A DNA stretch of 10,873 nt from Caulobacteraceae bacterium (GCA_947479185.1 CANJYY010000056.1:1-10873), one strand, 5' to 3'. Counted from the stretch's first letter, positions 1 to 7,249 are shown. Numbers and translations are program-made. Notes: generated from the letters alone by a model not told the origin.

Positions 1-477
1 CGACGAGACGTTGATCGACCGCAGTCGCGTGATGTCCGACGGATCGGGCGTGATGGCTCCGACGTCGTCGACCAGCCAGCCCTGCAGATAGAGGCCGGCG
101 TCATTCTTCAGGTAGCCCAGGTTGTCGAGCTGGAACGAGCCGGCGCGGGTGAACGAGCGCACGTCCGAAGCCTGCAGCCCCTCGGCCTTTTCTGTCACCG
201 TGAAGAAGCCCTGGCCGGAGATCGACAGATCGGTGGTCGACGTTGTCTGGGTCGGCAGCCCCTGGGTGGTGATGAACCTGCGGGTCTGCGCGGAAACGCC
301 CCCTGCGGCATAGGTCGCGTTGGGGCTGCGGCTGGTGACCAGGGTCTGGAAATTGGCCTGGCTGCGCTTGTAGCCGACCGTATTGACGTTCGCGATGTTG
401 TCCGAAATCGCCGCCAGCGCGGACGAGTTCGAGACCAGGCCGGTCACGCCGGCGAGCATGGCGCTGTTGAGACTCAT
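1..477 (-). CDS. flgE: Flagellar hook protein FlgE, N-terminal part (runs off the window)
   Basis: This is the N-terminal 159 residues of the hook protein, the subunit that polymerises outside the cell into the curved universal joint between rod and filament. The reverse-strand translation starts MSLNSAMLAGVTGLVSNSSA. It contains the rod/hook/HAP signature SDNIANVNTVGY (residues 25-36), a DLSISGQGFF motif (83-92) and an FTRAGSF...LGYL segment (109-123), in the order expected for FlgE. The start codon at 477 is preceded by AAGGA with about 8 bases of spacing, a good ribosome binding site. The frame stays open to base 1, so the stop and the C-terminal polymerisation domain lie outside the window. 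It follows flgD by 32 bases and is presumably cotranscribed from the fliK promoter. FlgG and FlgF share the N-terminal motif. Placement after flgD, and the absence of a FlgG-like start, favour FlgE. Confidence 0.93.
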   Translation of the reverse strand, partial: MSLNSAMLAGVTGLVSNSSALAAISDNIANVNTVGYKRSQANFQTLVTSRSPNATYAAGGVSAQTRRFITTQGLPTQTTSTTDLSISGQGFFTVTEKAEGLQASDVRSFTRAGSFQLDNLGYLKNDAGLYLQGWLVDDVGAITPDPSDITRLRSINVSS

Positions 478-509
478 GGCAGGTTATCCTTGCTGATGGC
501 GGACCTGGA

Positions 510-1187
510 TCACGACGTGGAGGCCACGCTGGTGATCGAAGAGACGGGAATCTTGAGTTTGCCGACCGACACCACGGTCTCGCCGCCGACGGTCTGAACC
601 GCGGTCGCGACGCCGGTGATGTGGCTGGAGGTGTTGATGGTCTCGCCGCCCGAACCGGTGGCGGTGATCTTGAGCTTGTAGGGGCCGCCATCCGGCAGCT
701 GCTGGCCGGCCGCGGTGACGCCGTCCCAGTCGAGGGTGTGGGCCCCGCTGGCGACGCTGGCGTCGGTGCGGCTCCAGACCGTCGTCCCCTGCGAATTGAC
801 GATGTCGTACTTCACGCTCGCGGCGTTGCGGTCGAGGTCGTAGGTCCAGCTCGCGTCGCCAGCGGTGATCGTCGCCTGGTCCGAGGCCGCCGTGACCGTC
901 TTGCCGATCAGGTTGACCGAACCGGCCAGGCCGCCGTCGCTCATGCCGACCAGCATCTTGAGCAGGTCATTGGTCATCAGCTGCTGCTCGACCCCGGTCA
1001 TCTGCACGATCTGGGCGGTGAACTGGTTGGAATCGAGCGGCGACAGCGGGTCCTGGTTCTTCAGCTGGGTGGTCAGCAGCGCCAGGAAGGTTTCCTCGCT
1101 GTCGGCCAGCCGGCTGCGCGAGCTGCTGAGCTTGTCGGAGACGGAGGCTCCGGCGGCGGCGGCTGTCGGGTCGATGGTGGTGGTCAT
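510..1187 (-). CDS. flgD: Flagellar hook capping protein FlgD
   Basis: FlgD is the scaffold that caps the growing hook and lets FlgE subunits assemble; it is exported and later replaced by FlgK. The 225-residue product is the usual length for the family. It has the diagnostic N-terminal block FLALLTTQLKNQDPLSPLD (residues 34-52) followed by the FTAQIVQMTGVEQQ helix. An Ig-like/FlgD FLG region follows (about 113-177, containing LDWDGVTAAGQQLPDGGPYKL). The C-terminal stretch resembles the Tudor-like part (VSVGKLKIPVSSITSV). The start lies 9 bases after the fliK stop, with no clear Shine-Dalgarno sequence of its own, so translational coupling to fliK is likely. flgE follows 32 bases downstream. 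I see no damage or odd composition. Confidence 0.95.
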   Translation of the reverse strand: MTTTIDPTAAAAGASVSDKLSSSRSRLADSEETFLALLTTQLKNQDPLSPLDSNQFTAQIVQMTGVEQQLMTNDLLKMLVGMSDGGLAGSVNLIGKTVTAASDQATITAGDASWTYDLDRNAASVKYDIVNSQGTTVWSRTDASVASGAHTLDWDGVTAAGQQLPDGGPYKLKITATGSGGETINTSSHITGVATAVQTVGGETVVSVGKLKIPVSSITSVASTS

Positions 1188-1196
1188 GGGCTGGGC

Positions 1197-2672
1197 CTAG
1201 ATCCGGATATCGACGCCGGACCGGGTCCGGCTGGCGGAAGGGGATGGCGCGCCGGCCAGGGACAGGTCGGCCTCATCGGCGCCGTTCTGGGCGCGCTGGA
1301 AGGCGCGGCCGTGCCAGGCGCGGTCCTGGTGTTGCTGGGCGGCGTCGCGGCCGCCGAAGCCGGGGTTCTGGCCGGCGGTGTCGAAGGTCAGCCCGCCGTC
1401 GGACACGCTGAAGCCGGCCTGTTCGAGCGCCTGGCGCAGCTCGGCGGACCGGCCGCGCAGATCGGCGGCCGACTGGGCGGTGTCAAAGGTCATGGCCGCG
1501 GTCAGCCTGCCGGCCCGGTCGATCTCGATGGCGACATCGACCTTGCCCATGCCGTGCGGGTTCAGCTCGAGGTCGAAGCGGGTGCTCTGGCCGTCCAGCT
1601 TGCGGATGATATCGGCCGCCATCTTCGCCACGGTCTCGGGCGAGCCGCGCGGGACGGCGGCGACTGTCTCGGCGGCGATGGACTGGGCGGACGCCGCGCG
1701 CGCCTCGCCCGGCAGGTTGGGTTGCTGCGCGTCGGACGTCTCGCCGGGGTCGGCGGCGACCAGCTCCGGCTCGACAGCCGGCGTTGCATCAGCGGCGTCG
1801 GCGGTCATGGCGGTGTCGAGCGCGGCCAGGGCGGCCTGCTTGACCGGGGACCCGCCGGCCAGGGCCGTCGCCGCGGCGCCGGCGGCAGGCGCGGCGCGGC
1901 GATCACCACGGGCGACGGCGGCGCGGCGCAGGTCGCCGATCGTCGCGGCCGGGCGCGGCGCTTCAGTCTGAGCGGTCGGCTCGCCAACCTGGGCAGCGGC
2001 CACGGCCGCGGGTCCGGCGGGGATGGCGACAGGCGAGGTCACGGGCGGCGCGGGCGGCGGCGCGGCTTTCGCCAGGTCGGCCGCTACCGGTTGAGGCGGG
2101 GCCGGCGCGACGGGCGCAGCCTTGGCGTCGACGACGGGAACCGTCTGCCCCGGCCGGTCGGCGATCGCCTTGACCGGCGGGAGCGGAGCGGGATCAGACG
2201 CGGCGACCTGGACCCGGGTCTCGGATGGCCCGCCCGCCACCTCCGCCAGGACGGCGTCGGGATCGGCCGGCAGGGGCGTCTCGAACCCGACCGACGACGA
2301 GGGCCTGGCGAGCAGGGGGGCGGGAATCCGGATCTGGCGCGCGGCGAGGCCGGCGGCATCGTCCGACTCACCTGTCCCCTTGGGCGTGGGGGTCAGCACC
2401 GGCGCGGCGCCCGGCCCGGCCAGCAGCAACGCCAGACCGGCGTCCTGCGCGGCTGCCGCCGTCTGCGCGTCCGCCTCATCCGCCGGATCCACATCCACGG
2501 CGCCAGGCGCGGGACGGGACTTGCCGGCGGCGCCGCCGACGACGGCCTCATCGACCTGGCCCGCCAGCAGCCCCTCGAACAGGCCGCCCCCGGCGCCGGA
2601 CGCGCCGCGCCCGGCCGGGGCGCTGGGCGCACCGGGCAGGACGACGGACGGACTGAACGCGGGCACGGTCAT
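1197..2672 (-). CDS. fliK: Flagellar hook-length control protein FliK
   Basis: FliK is the secreted ruler that measures the hook and switches the export gate (FlhB) from hook to filament substrates. The C-terminal hook-length domain is visible at about residues 346-432 of the 491-residue product. Its LNPHGMGKVDVAIEI strand (370-384) matches the family's L-P-x-x-L/M-G-x-V pattern, and RSAELRQALEQAGFSV follows. The N-terminal two thirds is a low-complexity Ala/Pro-rich linker, which is normal for FliK because sequence is poorly conserved there. An in-frame ATG at 2714 would add 14 residues. I prefer 2672 because those 14 codons include several rare in the neighbourhood (CGA, ACA, TTT twice), while GC3-rich codons start right after 2672. 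Neither start has a clear Shine-Dalgarno sequence. It is first in the fliK-flgD-flgE operon, behind a sigma54 promoter at 2745-2759. Confidence 0.85.
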   Translation of the reverse strand: MTVPAFSPSVVLPGAPSAPAGRGASGAGGGLFEGLLAGQVDEAVVGGAAGKSRPAPGAVDVDPADEADAQTAAAAQDAGLALLLAGPGAAPVLTPTPKGTGESDDAAGLAARQIRIPAPLLARPSSSVGFETPLPADPDAVLAEVAGGPSETRVQVAASDPAPLPPVKAIADRPGQTVPVVDAKAAPVAPAPPQPVAADLAKAAPPPAPPVTSPVAIPAGPAAVAAAQVGEPTAQTEAPRPAATIGDLRRAAVARGDRRAAPAAGAAATALAGGSPVKQAALAALDTAMTADAADATPAVEPELVAADPGETSDAQQPNLPGEARAASAQSIAAETVAAVPRGSPETVAKMAADIIRKLDGQSTRFDLELNPHGMGKVDVAIEIDRAGRLTAAMTFDTAQSAADLRGRSAELRQALEQAGFSVSDGGLTFDTAGQNPGFGGRDAAQQHQDRAWHGRAFQRAQNGADEADLSLAGAPSPSASRTRSGVDIRI

Positions 2673-2744
2673 GGAGGGCGGAAACGCCTGTGTCTGGGGA
2701 AACGGTCGGCGCATGCTGCGCCCGGATCATTCGACAGGGTCAAA

Positions 2745-2759
2745 GCAACCGCCGGGCCA
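2745..2759 (-). promoter_or_regulatory. Sigma54 promoter of the fliK-flgD-flgE operon
   Basis: The minus strand reads TGGCCCGGCGGTTGC, which fits the sigma54 consensus TGGCACG-N4-TTGC at all fixed positions but one, with the required 10 bases between the GG and the GC. The predicted start of transcription is near 2733, about 60 bases before the preferred fliK ATG at 2672. A CCCGGCAAA element lies about 105-120 bp upstream, a typical enhancer distance for a FlbD-type activator. Confidence 0.75.
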
Positions 2760-2837
2760 GTTTGGCGAACCGGCCGGAATCCCCTGCTCCACAAAGGGTT
2801 TGGGCAACGGCGCCTGCCCCTGGGCCGGCGTCCCCGG

Positions 2838-2853
2838 GGCGGTTTTTGCCGGG
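2838..2853 (-). promoter_or_regulatory. ftr-like element (candidate FlbD site) upstream of the fliK promoter
   Basis: The minus strand reads CCCGGCAAAAACCGCC. It differs by one base in 16 from the element at 3004-3019 on the other strand. It lies about 105-120 bp upstream of the predicted fliK transcription start and about 70-85 bp upstream of the flgK start, so one bound activator could serve both promoters or repress one of them. Assignment to FlbD is by analogy with Caulobacter ftr elements as I remember them. Confidence 0.6.
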
Positions 2854-2896
2854 CCGCTTCGGTCATGAGCAGCCGGAACTTGCCGCCCCCGCGCCG

Positions 2897-2911
2897 TGGC
2901 GCCGCTCTTGC
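2897..2911 (+). promoter_or_regulatory. Sigma54 promoter of the flgK-flgL operon
   Basis: The plus strand reads TGGCGCCGCTCTTGC. TGGC and TTGC are intact and the GG-to-GC spacing is exactly 10 bases. The predicted start is near 2923, giving a flgK leader of about 140 bases that contains the IHF-like site and two of the CCCGGCAAA elements. Downstream activator elements are unusual in general but are known for the Caulobacter flaN promoter. Confidence 0.7.
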
Positions 2912-2959
2912 GTTTGGTTAATTCGACCGGCCTGGCGGTTGGAACGTAATCGCCAAGAA

Positions 2960-2972
2960 ATTCAACAGGTTA
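2960..2972 (+). promoter_or_regulatory. IHF-like binding site
   Basis: ATTCAACAGGTTA matches the IHF consensus WATCAA-N4-TTR at every constrained position but the second. It sits in the AT-richer part of the gap, between the flgK promoter and the two downstream ftr-like elements. DNA bending there would help looping by a distant activator. Confidence 0.5.
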
Positions 2973-3003
2973 GTTTTTGCCTACGCGAGCGCGGACGCGT
3001 TCG

Positions 3004-3019
3004 CCCGGCAAAAAACGCC
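3004..3019 (+). promoter_or_regulatory. ftr-like element downstream of the flgK promoter (first copy)
   Basis: CCCGGCAAAAAACGCC is 15/16 identical to the element at 2838-2853 in opposite orientation. It lies about 80-95 bases downstream of the predicted flgK transcription start. It faces a further copy at 3029-3044, so the two form an inverted pair. Confidence 0.6.
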
Positions 3020-3028
3020 AGAAAATGC

Positions 3029-3044
3029 GTCAGGCTTTGCCGGG
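3029..3044 (-). promoter_or_regulatory. ftr-like element downstream of the flgK promoter (second copy)
   Basis: The minus strand reads CCCGGCAAAGCCTGAC. The first nine bases equal the core of the other two elements and the remainder diverges. With the copy at 3004 it makes a 9-bp inverted repeat (CCCGGCAAA / TTTGCCGGG, 23 bases between the arms). This repeat ends 17 bases before the flgK ATG, so a role as an RNA hairpin in the leader is also possible. Confidence 0.5.
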
Positions 3045-3061
3045 CGCAGGGCAAAGTTCGC

Positions 3062-5179
3062 ATGGGCCTGAACTCGATCATGTCGTCGGCGACGACCGGC
3101 CTGCTGGCCGCCCAGACCGGTCTGCGGACGGTTTCGGACAACATCGCCAACGTCAACACGGCCGGTTACGTCCGCAAGGTCGTCAACCAGGCGCCGCTGG
3201 TTTCGGCCGGCATGGGCGTGGGCGTGAACATCACCGGCATCAGCCGCGCGGCGGACGCCTTCCTGCAGCGCGCGGCCCTGACGGCCAAGTCGAGCGCGGC
3301 CCAGGCCGACGTTCTGGCCAACGCCTTCGACCGGGCCCAGGCGCTGTTCGGCGACCCGTCGAGCAGCAGTTCGTTCTTCAACCAGCTGGACCAGGTCTAT
3401 TCGGCGTTCGCGGCGGCGGCGAGCGATCCGGCCTCGTCGATCCAGCGCGGCGCGGCGATCGACAATGTCGCCAACTTCCTCAACGAGGCCTCGCGCATCT
3501 CGACCTCGCTCAAGAGCCTGGCCAGCGAGGCCGACGCCCGCATCGGCGGGGCGGTCGACCGGGCCAACCAGCTGCTGGCCCAGATCGACTCCCTCAACAC
3601 CGACATCAGCCGCGCCCAGATCGAGGGCGGCGACTCGACCGGCTCGGAGAACATCCAGGGTCAGCTGATCAACGAGCTGTCGACCCTGATGGACATCGGG
3701 GTCAGCGCCCGGACCAACGGCGGCTCGATGATCCGCGCGTCGGACGGCACGGTGCTGGCTGGCAACGGCGGCGCGGCGACACTCTCCTATGTGCACGCGG
3801 ACGGAGCGTCTGGCGAGATCGCCGTCACCCTGTCCGGCGCGGCCGGCCAGACCTCGCTGCGCGCGCGCCTGACCTCGGGCGAGATCCGCGGCCTGCTGGA
3901 CCTGCGCGATCGCGAACTGCCCGCCGTCGGCGCGCAGCTGTCGGAATTCGTCACCAAGGCGGTCGACGAGCTGAACCGGGCGCACAACGCCTCGTCCAGC
4001 GTCCCGGCCCCGGCCACCCTCAACGGCCGTAACACCGGCCTGGACCTGCCGACGGCCGTGTCGGGCTTCACCGGCAAGACGACCATCGGCATCGTCGCGG
4101 CCAATGGCCTGTTGCAGCGCCGGGTCGCCGTCGACTTCGACGCCGGGACCATGAGCGTCGACGGCGGCGCGGCGGTGTCGTTCACACCGGGCTCCTTCCT
4201 GTCGACGCTCAACACGTCTCTCGGCGGGTTCGGCTCGGCCAGCTTCACCGACGGGGCCCTGTCGCTGTCGGCCACCGGCGGCGCCGGCGTGGCCATCGCC
4301 GACGATGCGACCACCCCCTCGGCCAAGGCCGGCAAAGGCTTCTCGCATTTCTTCGGGCTCAACGACCTCGTCAGCTCGGCAGGCTATCCCTACTACGACA
4401 CCGGCCTGGCGGCCACGAGCGCGCACGGCTTCACGGCCGGCGACACCATCAGCCTGCGGGTGGCCGACGCCGACGGCGTGCGGGTCAAGGATGTCACGGT
4501 CGCGGTTCCGGCCGGCGGCACGATGCAGGACCTGCTGAACGCCCTGAACTCCGGTACGACGGGCGTGGGTCTGTACGGCGCTTTCAGCCTCGACGCCGAC
4601 GGGGCGATGATCTTCTCGGCCAACGCCAAGGGCTCCAGCCTGTCGGTGCTCAACGACGACACCGAGCGCGGCGCCGGCGGCCCCTCGATGTCGGAGCTGT
4701 TCGGCATCGGCGTCGCCCAGCGCGCCGCCCGCGCCGAACGGTTCGAGGTGCGCGGCGACGTGGCCGGCAACCCGATGAAACTGGCCCTGGCCACCCTCGA
4801 CCTCAGCCAGGCGGCCTCGGGCAAGCCGGTGCTGGCGGTCGGCGACGGCCGCGGCGCGGTCAGGCTGGGGCAGTCGGGCGAGACCTTCGCCGGGTTCGAC
4901 GCGGCGGGCGGCCTGGCCGCCTCAACCATGACCGTGTCGCGCTACGCCTCCGAGCTGGCCGGGTCGGTGGCCCGCAAGGCCGACGCCGCCACCTCGCGCC
5001 AGTCGATCGCCGAGGCCGTCGCGTCCGAGGCCGACACCCGCCGCAGCTCGGCGGAGGGCGTCAACCTCGACCAGGAACTGATCAGCATGACCACCTACCA
5101 GCAGGCCTTCAACGCGTCCGCGCGGCTCGTTCAGGCCAGCAAGGACATGTACGACACCCTTCTGACGATGGTGAGATAA
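3062..5179 (+). CDS. flgK: Flagellar hook-associated protein 1 (FlgK)
   Basis: FlgK is the first hook-filament junction protein; it replaces the FlgD cap and forms the adaptor ring on which FlgL and flagellin assemble. The product has 705 residues. The N-terminus carries the rod/hook/HAP signature SDNIANVNTAGYVRK (residues 25-39). The C-terminus has the FlgK-type EGVNLDQELISMTTYQQAF motif followed by NASARLVQASKDMYDTLL, a coiled-coil partner of the N-terminal helix. The open frame extends upstream to 2690, but homology starts exactly at MGLNSIMSSATTGLL, so the ATG at 3062 is chosen; a weak AGGG lies 10 bases before it. At 705 residues it is longer than the enterobacterial protein of about 550, and the extra length lies in the surface-exposed middle. 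flgL follows after 3 bases. Confidence 0.95.
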   Translation: MGLNSIMSSATTGLLAAQTGLRTVSDNIANVNTAGYVRKVVNQAPLVSAGMGVGVNITGISRAADAFLQRAALTAKSSAAQADVLANAFDRAQALFGDPSSSSSFFNQLDQVYSAFAAAASDPASSIQRGAAIDNVANFLNEASRISTSLKSLASEADARIGGAVDRANQLLAQIDSLNTDISRAQIEGGDSTGSENIQGQLINELSTLMDIGVSARTNGGSMIRASDGTVLAGNGGAATLSYVHADGASGEIAVTLSGAAGQTSLRARLTSGEIRGLLDLRDRELPAVGAQLSEFVTKAVDELNRAHNASSSVPAPATLNGRNTGLDLPTAVSGFTGKTTIGIVAANGLLQRRVAVDFDAGTMSVDGGAAVSFTPGSFLSTLNTSLGGFGSASFTDGALSLSATGGAGVAIADDATTPSAKAGKGFSHFFGLNDLVSSAGYPYYDTGLAATSAHGFTAGDTISLRVADADGVRVKDVTVAVPAGGTMQDLLNALNSGTTGVGLYGAFSLDADGAMIFSANAKGSSLSVLNDDTERGAGGPSMSELFGIGVAQRAARAERFEVRGDVAGNPMKLALATLDLSQAASGKPVLAVGDGRGAVRLGQSGETFAGFDAAGGLAASTMTVSRYASELAGSVARKADAATSRQSIAEAVASEADTRRSSAEGVNLDQELISMTTYQQAFNASARLVQASKDMYDTLLTMVR

Positions 5180-5182
5180 GTC

Positions 5183-6109
5183 ATGAACCGCATCGCCACC
5201 GGCAACAGCTACTCGACGGTCCTCAACGACATGATGCGCGCCCAGGTGCGCCAGCAGGACGCCAACGCCCAGGTCTCCAGCGGCAAGGTCGCCTCCGACC
5301 TGAAGGGCTACGCGAAGAACGCCGAGACCCTGCTGGCCACCCGCTCGATCCAGACCAAGGTCGACAGCTACCTGGCACAGGGCAAGACGCTCAGCTCGAA
5401 GCTGGAGTCGCAGGACCTGGCCCTGACCCAGACGACCGACGCCGCCGCCGGCGCGCGCCAGGCGATCGCCGAAGCCCTTGCCACCGGACGCGGCGACTCG
5501 CTGATGAGCGAGCTGTCGAGCTGGTTCTCCTCGGCCTCCGACGGGCTGAACGCCAAGTTCGGCGGCCGCTACCTGTTCGCCGGCGGCCAGGTCGACACCG
5601 CGCCGGTGACCGCCGACAGCATGGCCGACCTGACCGCCAGCCCGACGGTCGCCGCCGTGTTCCAGAACGACAACCTCGCTCCGACCAGCCAGCTGGACGA
5701 GTCGACCACCCTCCAGTCCGGCTTCCTCGCCGACCAGCTGGGCACGGGCCTGTTCGACGCCTTCCGCCAGGTGCAGGCGTTCGTCGACGCGAACGGCGAC
5801 TTCACCGGCCAGCTGACTCCGGCCCAGGAGACCTTCCTGCAGGGCATGCTCGGCGGCTTCGAAACCGCGCGGGCCAGCCTGACCGACTCCACCGCCCGCA
5901 ACGGCCTGATCCAGAACCGCGTCGACACGACGATGGACACCCAGGACGCGCGCAAGTCGATGCTCGAGGGCATGATCGGCGGCGTCACCGACGTCGATAT
6001 GGCCGAAGCCATCAGCCGCCTGGAACAGGCCCGCACCACCGTCCAGGCCACCGCCCAGGTGTTCAACGCCCTGACCCAGAGCTCGCTGCTGACCCTGCTG
6101 TCGCGGTAG
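5183..6109 (+). CDS. flgL: Flagellar hook-associated protein 3 (FlgL)
   Basis: FlgL is the second junction protein, between FlgK and the flagellin filament, and is exported by the flagellar type III system. The 308-residue product is flagellin-like at both ends. The N-terminal coiled coil includes NAQVSSGKVASDLKGY (about residues 28-43). The C-terminal coiled coil runs through AISRLEQARTTVQATAQVF to NALTQSSLLTLL just before the end. The central region contains GGRYLFAGGQVDTAP, the FlgL version of the flagellin YxFxG motif. The length suits the family. The ATG lies 3 bases after the flgK stop, and GGTGAG inside the last flgK codons probably serves as ribosome binding site, so the two genes are coupled. 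A flagellin is the main alternative, but the position after flgK and the FAGG motif argue for FlgL. Confidence 0.94.
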   Translation: MNRIATGNSYSTVLNDMMRAQVRQQDANAQVSSGKVASDLKGYAKNAETLLATRSIQTKVDSYLAQGKTLSSKLESQDLALTQTTDAAAGARQAIAEALATGRGDSLMSELSSWFSSASDGLNAKFGGRYLFAGGQVDTAPVTADSMADLTASPTVAAVFQNDNLAPTSQLDESTTLQSGFLADQLGTGLFDAFRQVQAFVDANGDFTGQLTPAQETFLQGMLGGFETARASLTDSTARNGLIQNRVDTTMDTQDARKSMLEGMIGGVTDVDMAEAISRLEQARTTVQATAQVFNALTQSSLLTLLSR

Positions 6110-6117
6110 GGGGCGCC

Positions 6118-6180
6118 GTCTCCGAAGTCCCGGGCGGGCGCGCAACCGCTGACTCGTGTTCGCGGGCTTCGGGGGCTTTT
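6118..6180 (+). terminator. Possible rho-independent terminator after flgL
   Basis: The left arm at 6118-6132 (GTCTCCGAAG, a bulged T, then CCCG) pairs with 6163-6176 (CGGGCTTCGGGGGC), allowing two G-T wobbles. The loop is about 30 bases and TTTT follows directly. It begins 9 bases after the flgL stop. The long loop and short T run make it a moderate rather than strong prediction. Confidence 0.45.
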
Positions 6181-6217
6181 CTGTCTGTTGAATCTCCGCC
6201 GCCGACGGACCTGAATG

Positions 6218-7249
6218 TCATGTGCCGGGGGACGCGGTCTCCCATCCCCTGACATCGCGCGGGCTGGCGCCGGTCCAGCGCTTGAAGGCGCGGGAGAAGG
6301 CGGCAGGTTCGGAGAAGCCGACCAGATAGGCCGTCTCGTTCACCGACACCCGCCGGCCCTTCAGATAGTGCAGCGCCATCCGCTGACGCAGGGCGTCGAG
6401 CACCTGTTCATAGGTCACGCCCTCGACCTTGAGCCTGCGGAACAGGGTCTGGCGGCTGAAGCCCAGCGTGCGGGCGACGGCGTCAGAGCCGGTCTCCCCG
6501 GTGTGCAGCAGCGGCAGCAGCACCGCCTCGACCCGGCCGCGCAGGGTGCGGGCGTCCTCCAGCTCCCGCAGCAGGCCGTCCGCCCGTTCGGTCAGCACGC
6601 CGAAGACATAACGGGGCTGCAACGCCACCGGCCAACTGGCGATGCGCGGGTCCAGCCGCAGGGCGTTCCAGTCGCTGTCGAAGGTGACCGGGCACTGGAA
6701 CACCCGGTCGTACTCGGGGCGGTAGGCCGGCGCCGGATGGGTGACGTGAACCTCCAGCACATGCGGCTGCGGCAGGAACCGGCGCGGGCCGCAGACCAGC
6801 CGGGCGAAGGCCCCCTCGGTCAGCTCGGGAAAGGCGTTGGGGTTGCTGCGACGGTCGACCATCCACAACTGGCCGTCGCGCGGAACGAGGTCGAAGCGCG
6901 GCCCGTCGCTGACCCCTTCGGTCTCCAGCGTCAGCCGGCCGAAGCGCTGCATCTGGGCGAAGGCGTCGGCCATGGTCGCGGAAGCGTTCATGATCAGGCC
7001 GACGATAGACATCTCGGCCAGATCCACGGCCTCGCCGAAGTGCAGCGCCAGCGCCGGATCGCCGCAAAGGTCCTGTGCCGCCCGCATCAGGGTGACGTAG
7101 GTGGCGAAGGGCAGCCGGGCGTCGGCGTCCTCGAGATCTCCGTCGCGCAGGTCCGCGTGCGCCGCGAGCGCCTGTGGATCGGCGCCCCGGGCGGCGGCGA
7201 ACGCGATCAGCCCGCCGACGACTCCGGCCGAGGTGGTCAGATCCGGCAT
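6218..7249 (-). CDS. AraC-family transcriptional regulator with an N-terminal ligand-binding-like domain
   Basis: The 343-residue product is a probable DNA-binding regulator. The C-terminal AraC/XylS double helix-turn-helix spans roughly residues 258-334. Its first HTH is VARTLGFSRQTLFRRLKVEG. Its second contains NETAYLVGFSEPAAFSRAFKRWTG (304-327), followed by the family's SPRDVR ending. The N-terminal 200 or so residues resemble the 'arabinose-binding-like' domain of the OruR/ArgR-type AraC subgroup (FATYVTLMRAAQDLCGDPALALHFGE... near the start). The ligand cannot be told from sequence. The start at 7249 has GAGGA 8 bases upstream. It is divergent from the membrane protein at 7337 with 87 bp between, so that gene is the obvious candidate target, by inference. 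It converges on flgL and has no visible link with flagella. Confidence 0.88.
   Translation of the reverse strand: MPDLTTSAGVVGGLIAFAAARGADPQALAAHADLRDGDLEDADARLPFATYVTLMRAAQDLCGDPALALHFGEAVDLAEMSIVGLIMNASATMADAFAQMQRFGRLTLETEGVSDGPRFDLVPRDGQLWMVDRRSNPNAFPELTEGAFARLVCGPRRFLPQPHVLEVHVTHPAPAYRPEYDRVFQCPVTFDSDWNALRLDPRIASWPVALQPRYVFGVLTERADGLLRELEDARTLRGRVEAVLLPLLHTGETGSDAVARTLGFSRQTLFRRLKVEGVTYEQVLDALRQRMALHYLKGRRVSVNETAYLVGFSEPAAFSRAFKRWTGASPRDVRGWETASPGT

Larger units (their letters stand above)
2673..3061. promoter_or_regulatory. Divergent fliK/flgK control region
   Basis: This 389-bp non-coding stretch separates the leftward fliK-flgD-flgE operon from the rightward flgKL operon. It holds one sigma54-type promoter on each strand (2745-2759 minus, 2897-2911 plus), three CCCGGCAAA elements (2838-2853, 3004-3019, 3029-3044) and an IHF-like site (2960-2972). 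The part around 2912-2980 is clearly AT-richer than the flanks. From memory, the homologous Caulobacter flbG-flaN region has the same parts: two sigma54 promoters, ftr elements bound by FlbD upstream and downstream of the start sites, and IHF sites. Reading frames across this stretch lack similarity to any protein I recognise. Confidence 0.8.

Noticed and set aside
2835..2849. Second plus-strand sigma54-like match (CGGGGCGGTTTTTGC)
   Set aside because: GG-GC spacing is right but the -24 half is poor. The bases belong to the repeated CCCGGCAAAAA element read on the other strand.
621..2921. 766-codon plus-strand open frame opposite flgD and fliK
   Set aside because: It is Gly/Arg-rich with no recognisable domain and lies antisense to convincing flagellar genes. 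Long spurious frames are expected at this GC content.
2969..2984. A fourth, partial ftr-like element (minus strand GGCAAAAAC core)
   Set aside because: It lacks the CCC start and the 3' half, and it overlaps the IHF-like site. It may be just an A-tract.
2690..3061. Upstream extension of the flgK frame to an ATG at 2690
   Set aside because: The added 124 residues lack similarity and would cover the promoters and ftr-like elements. FlgK homology starts exactly at 3062.
2981..4426. 481-codon minus-strand open frame opposite flgK
   Set aside because: Its composition is Arg/Gly/Ala-rich and repetitive with no family resemblance. It is antisense to a clear flgK.
4922..6145. 407-codon minus-strand open frame opposite flgL
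   Set aside because: It is antisense to a well-supported flgL and reads as low-complexity Gly/Val/Leu/Arg sequence.
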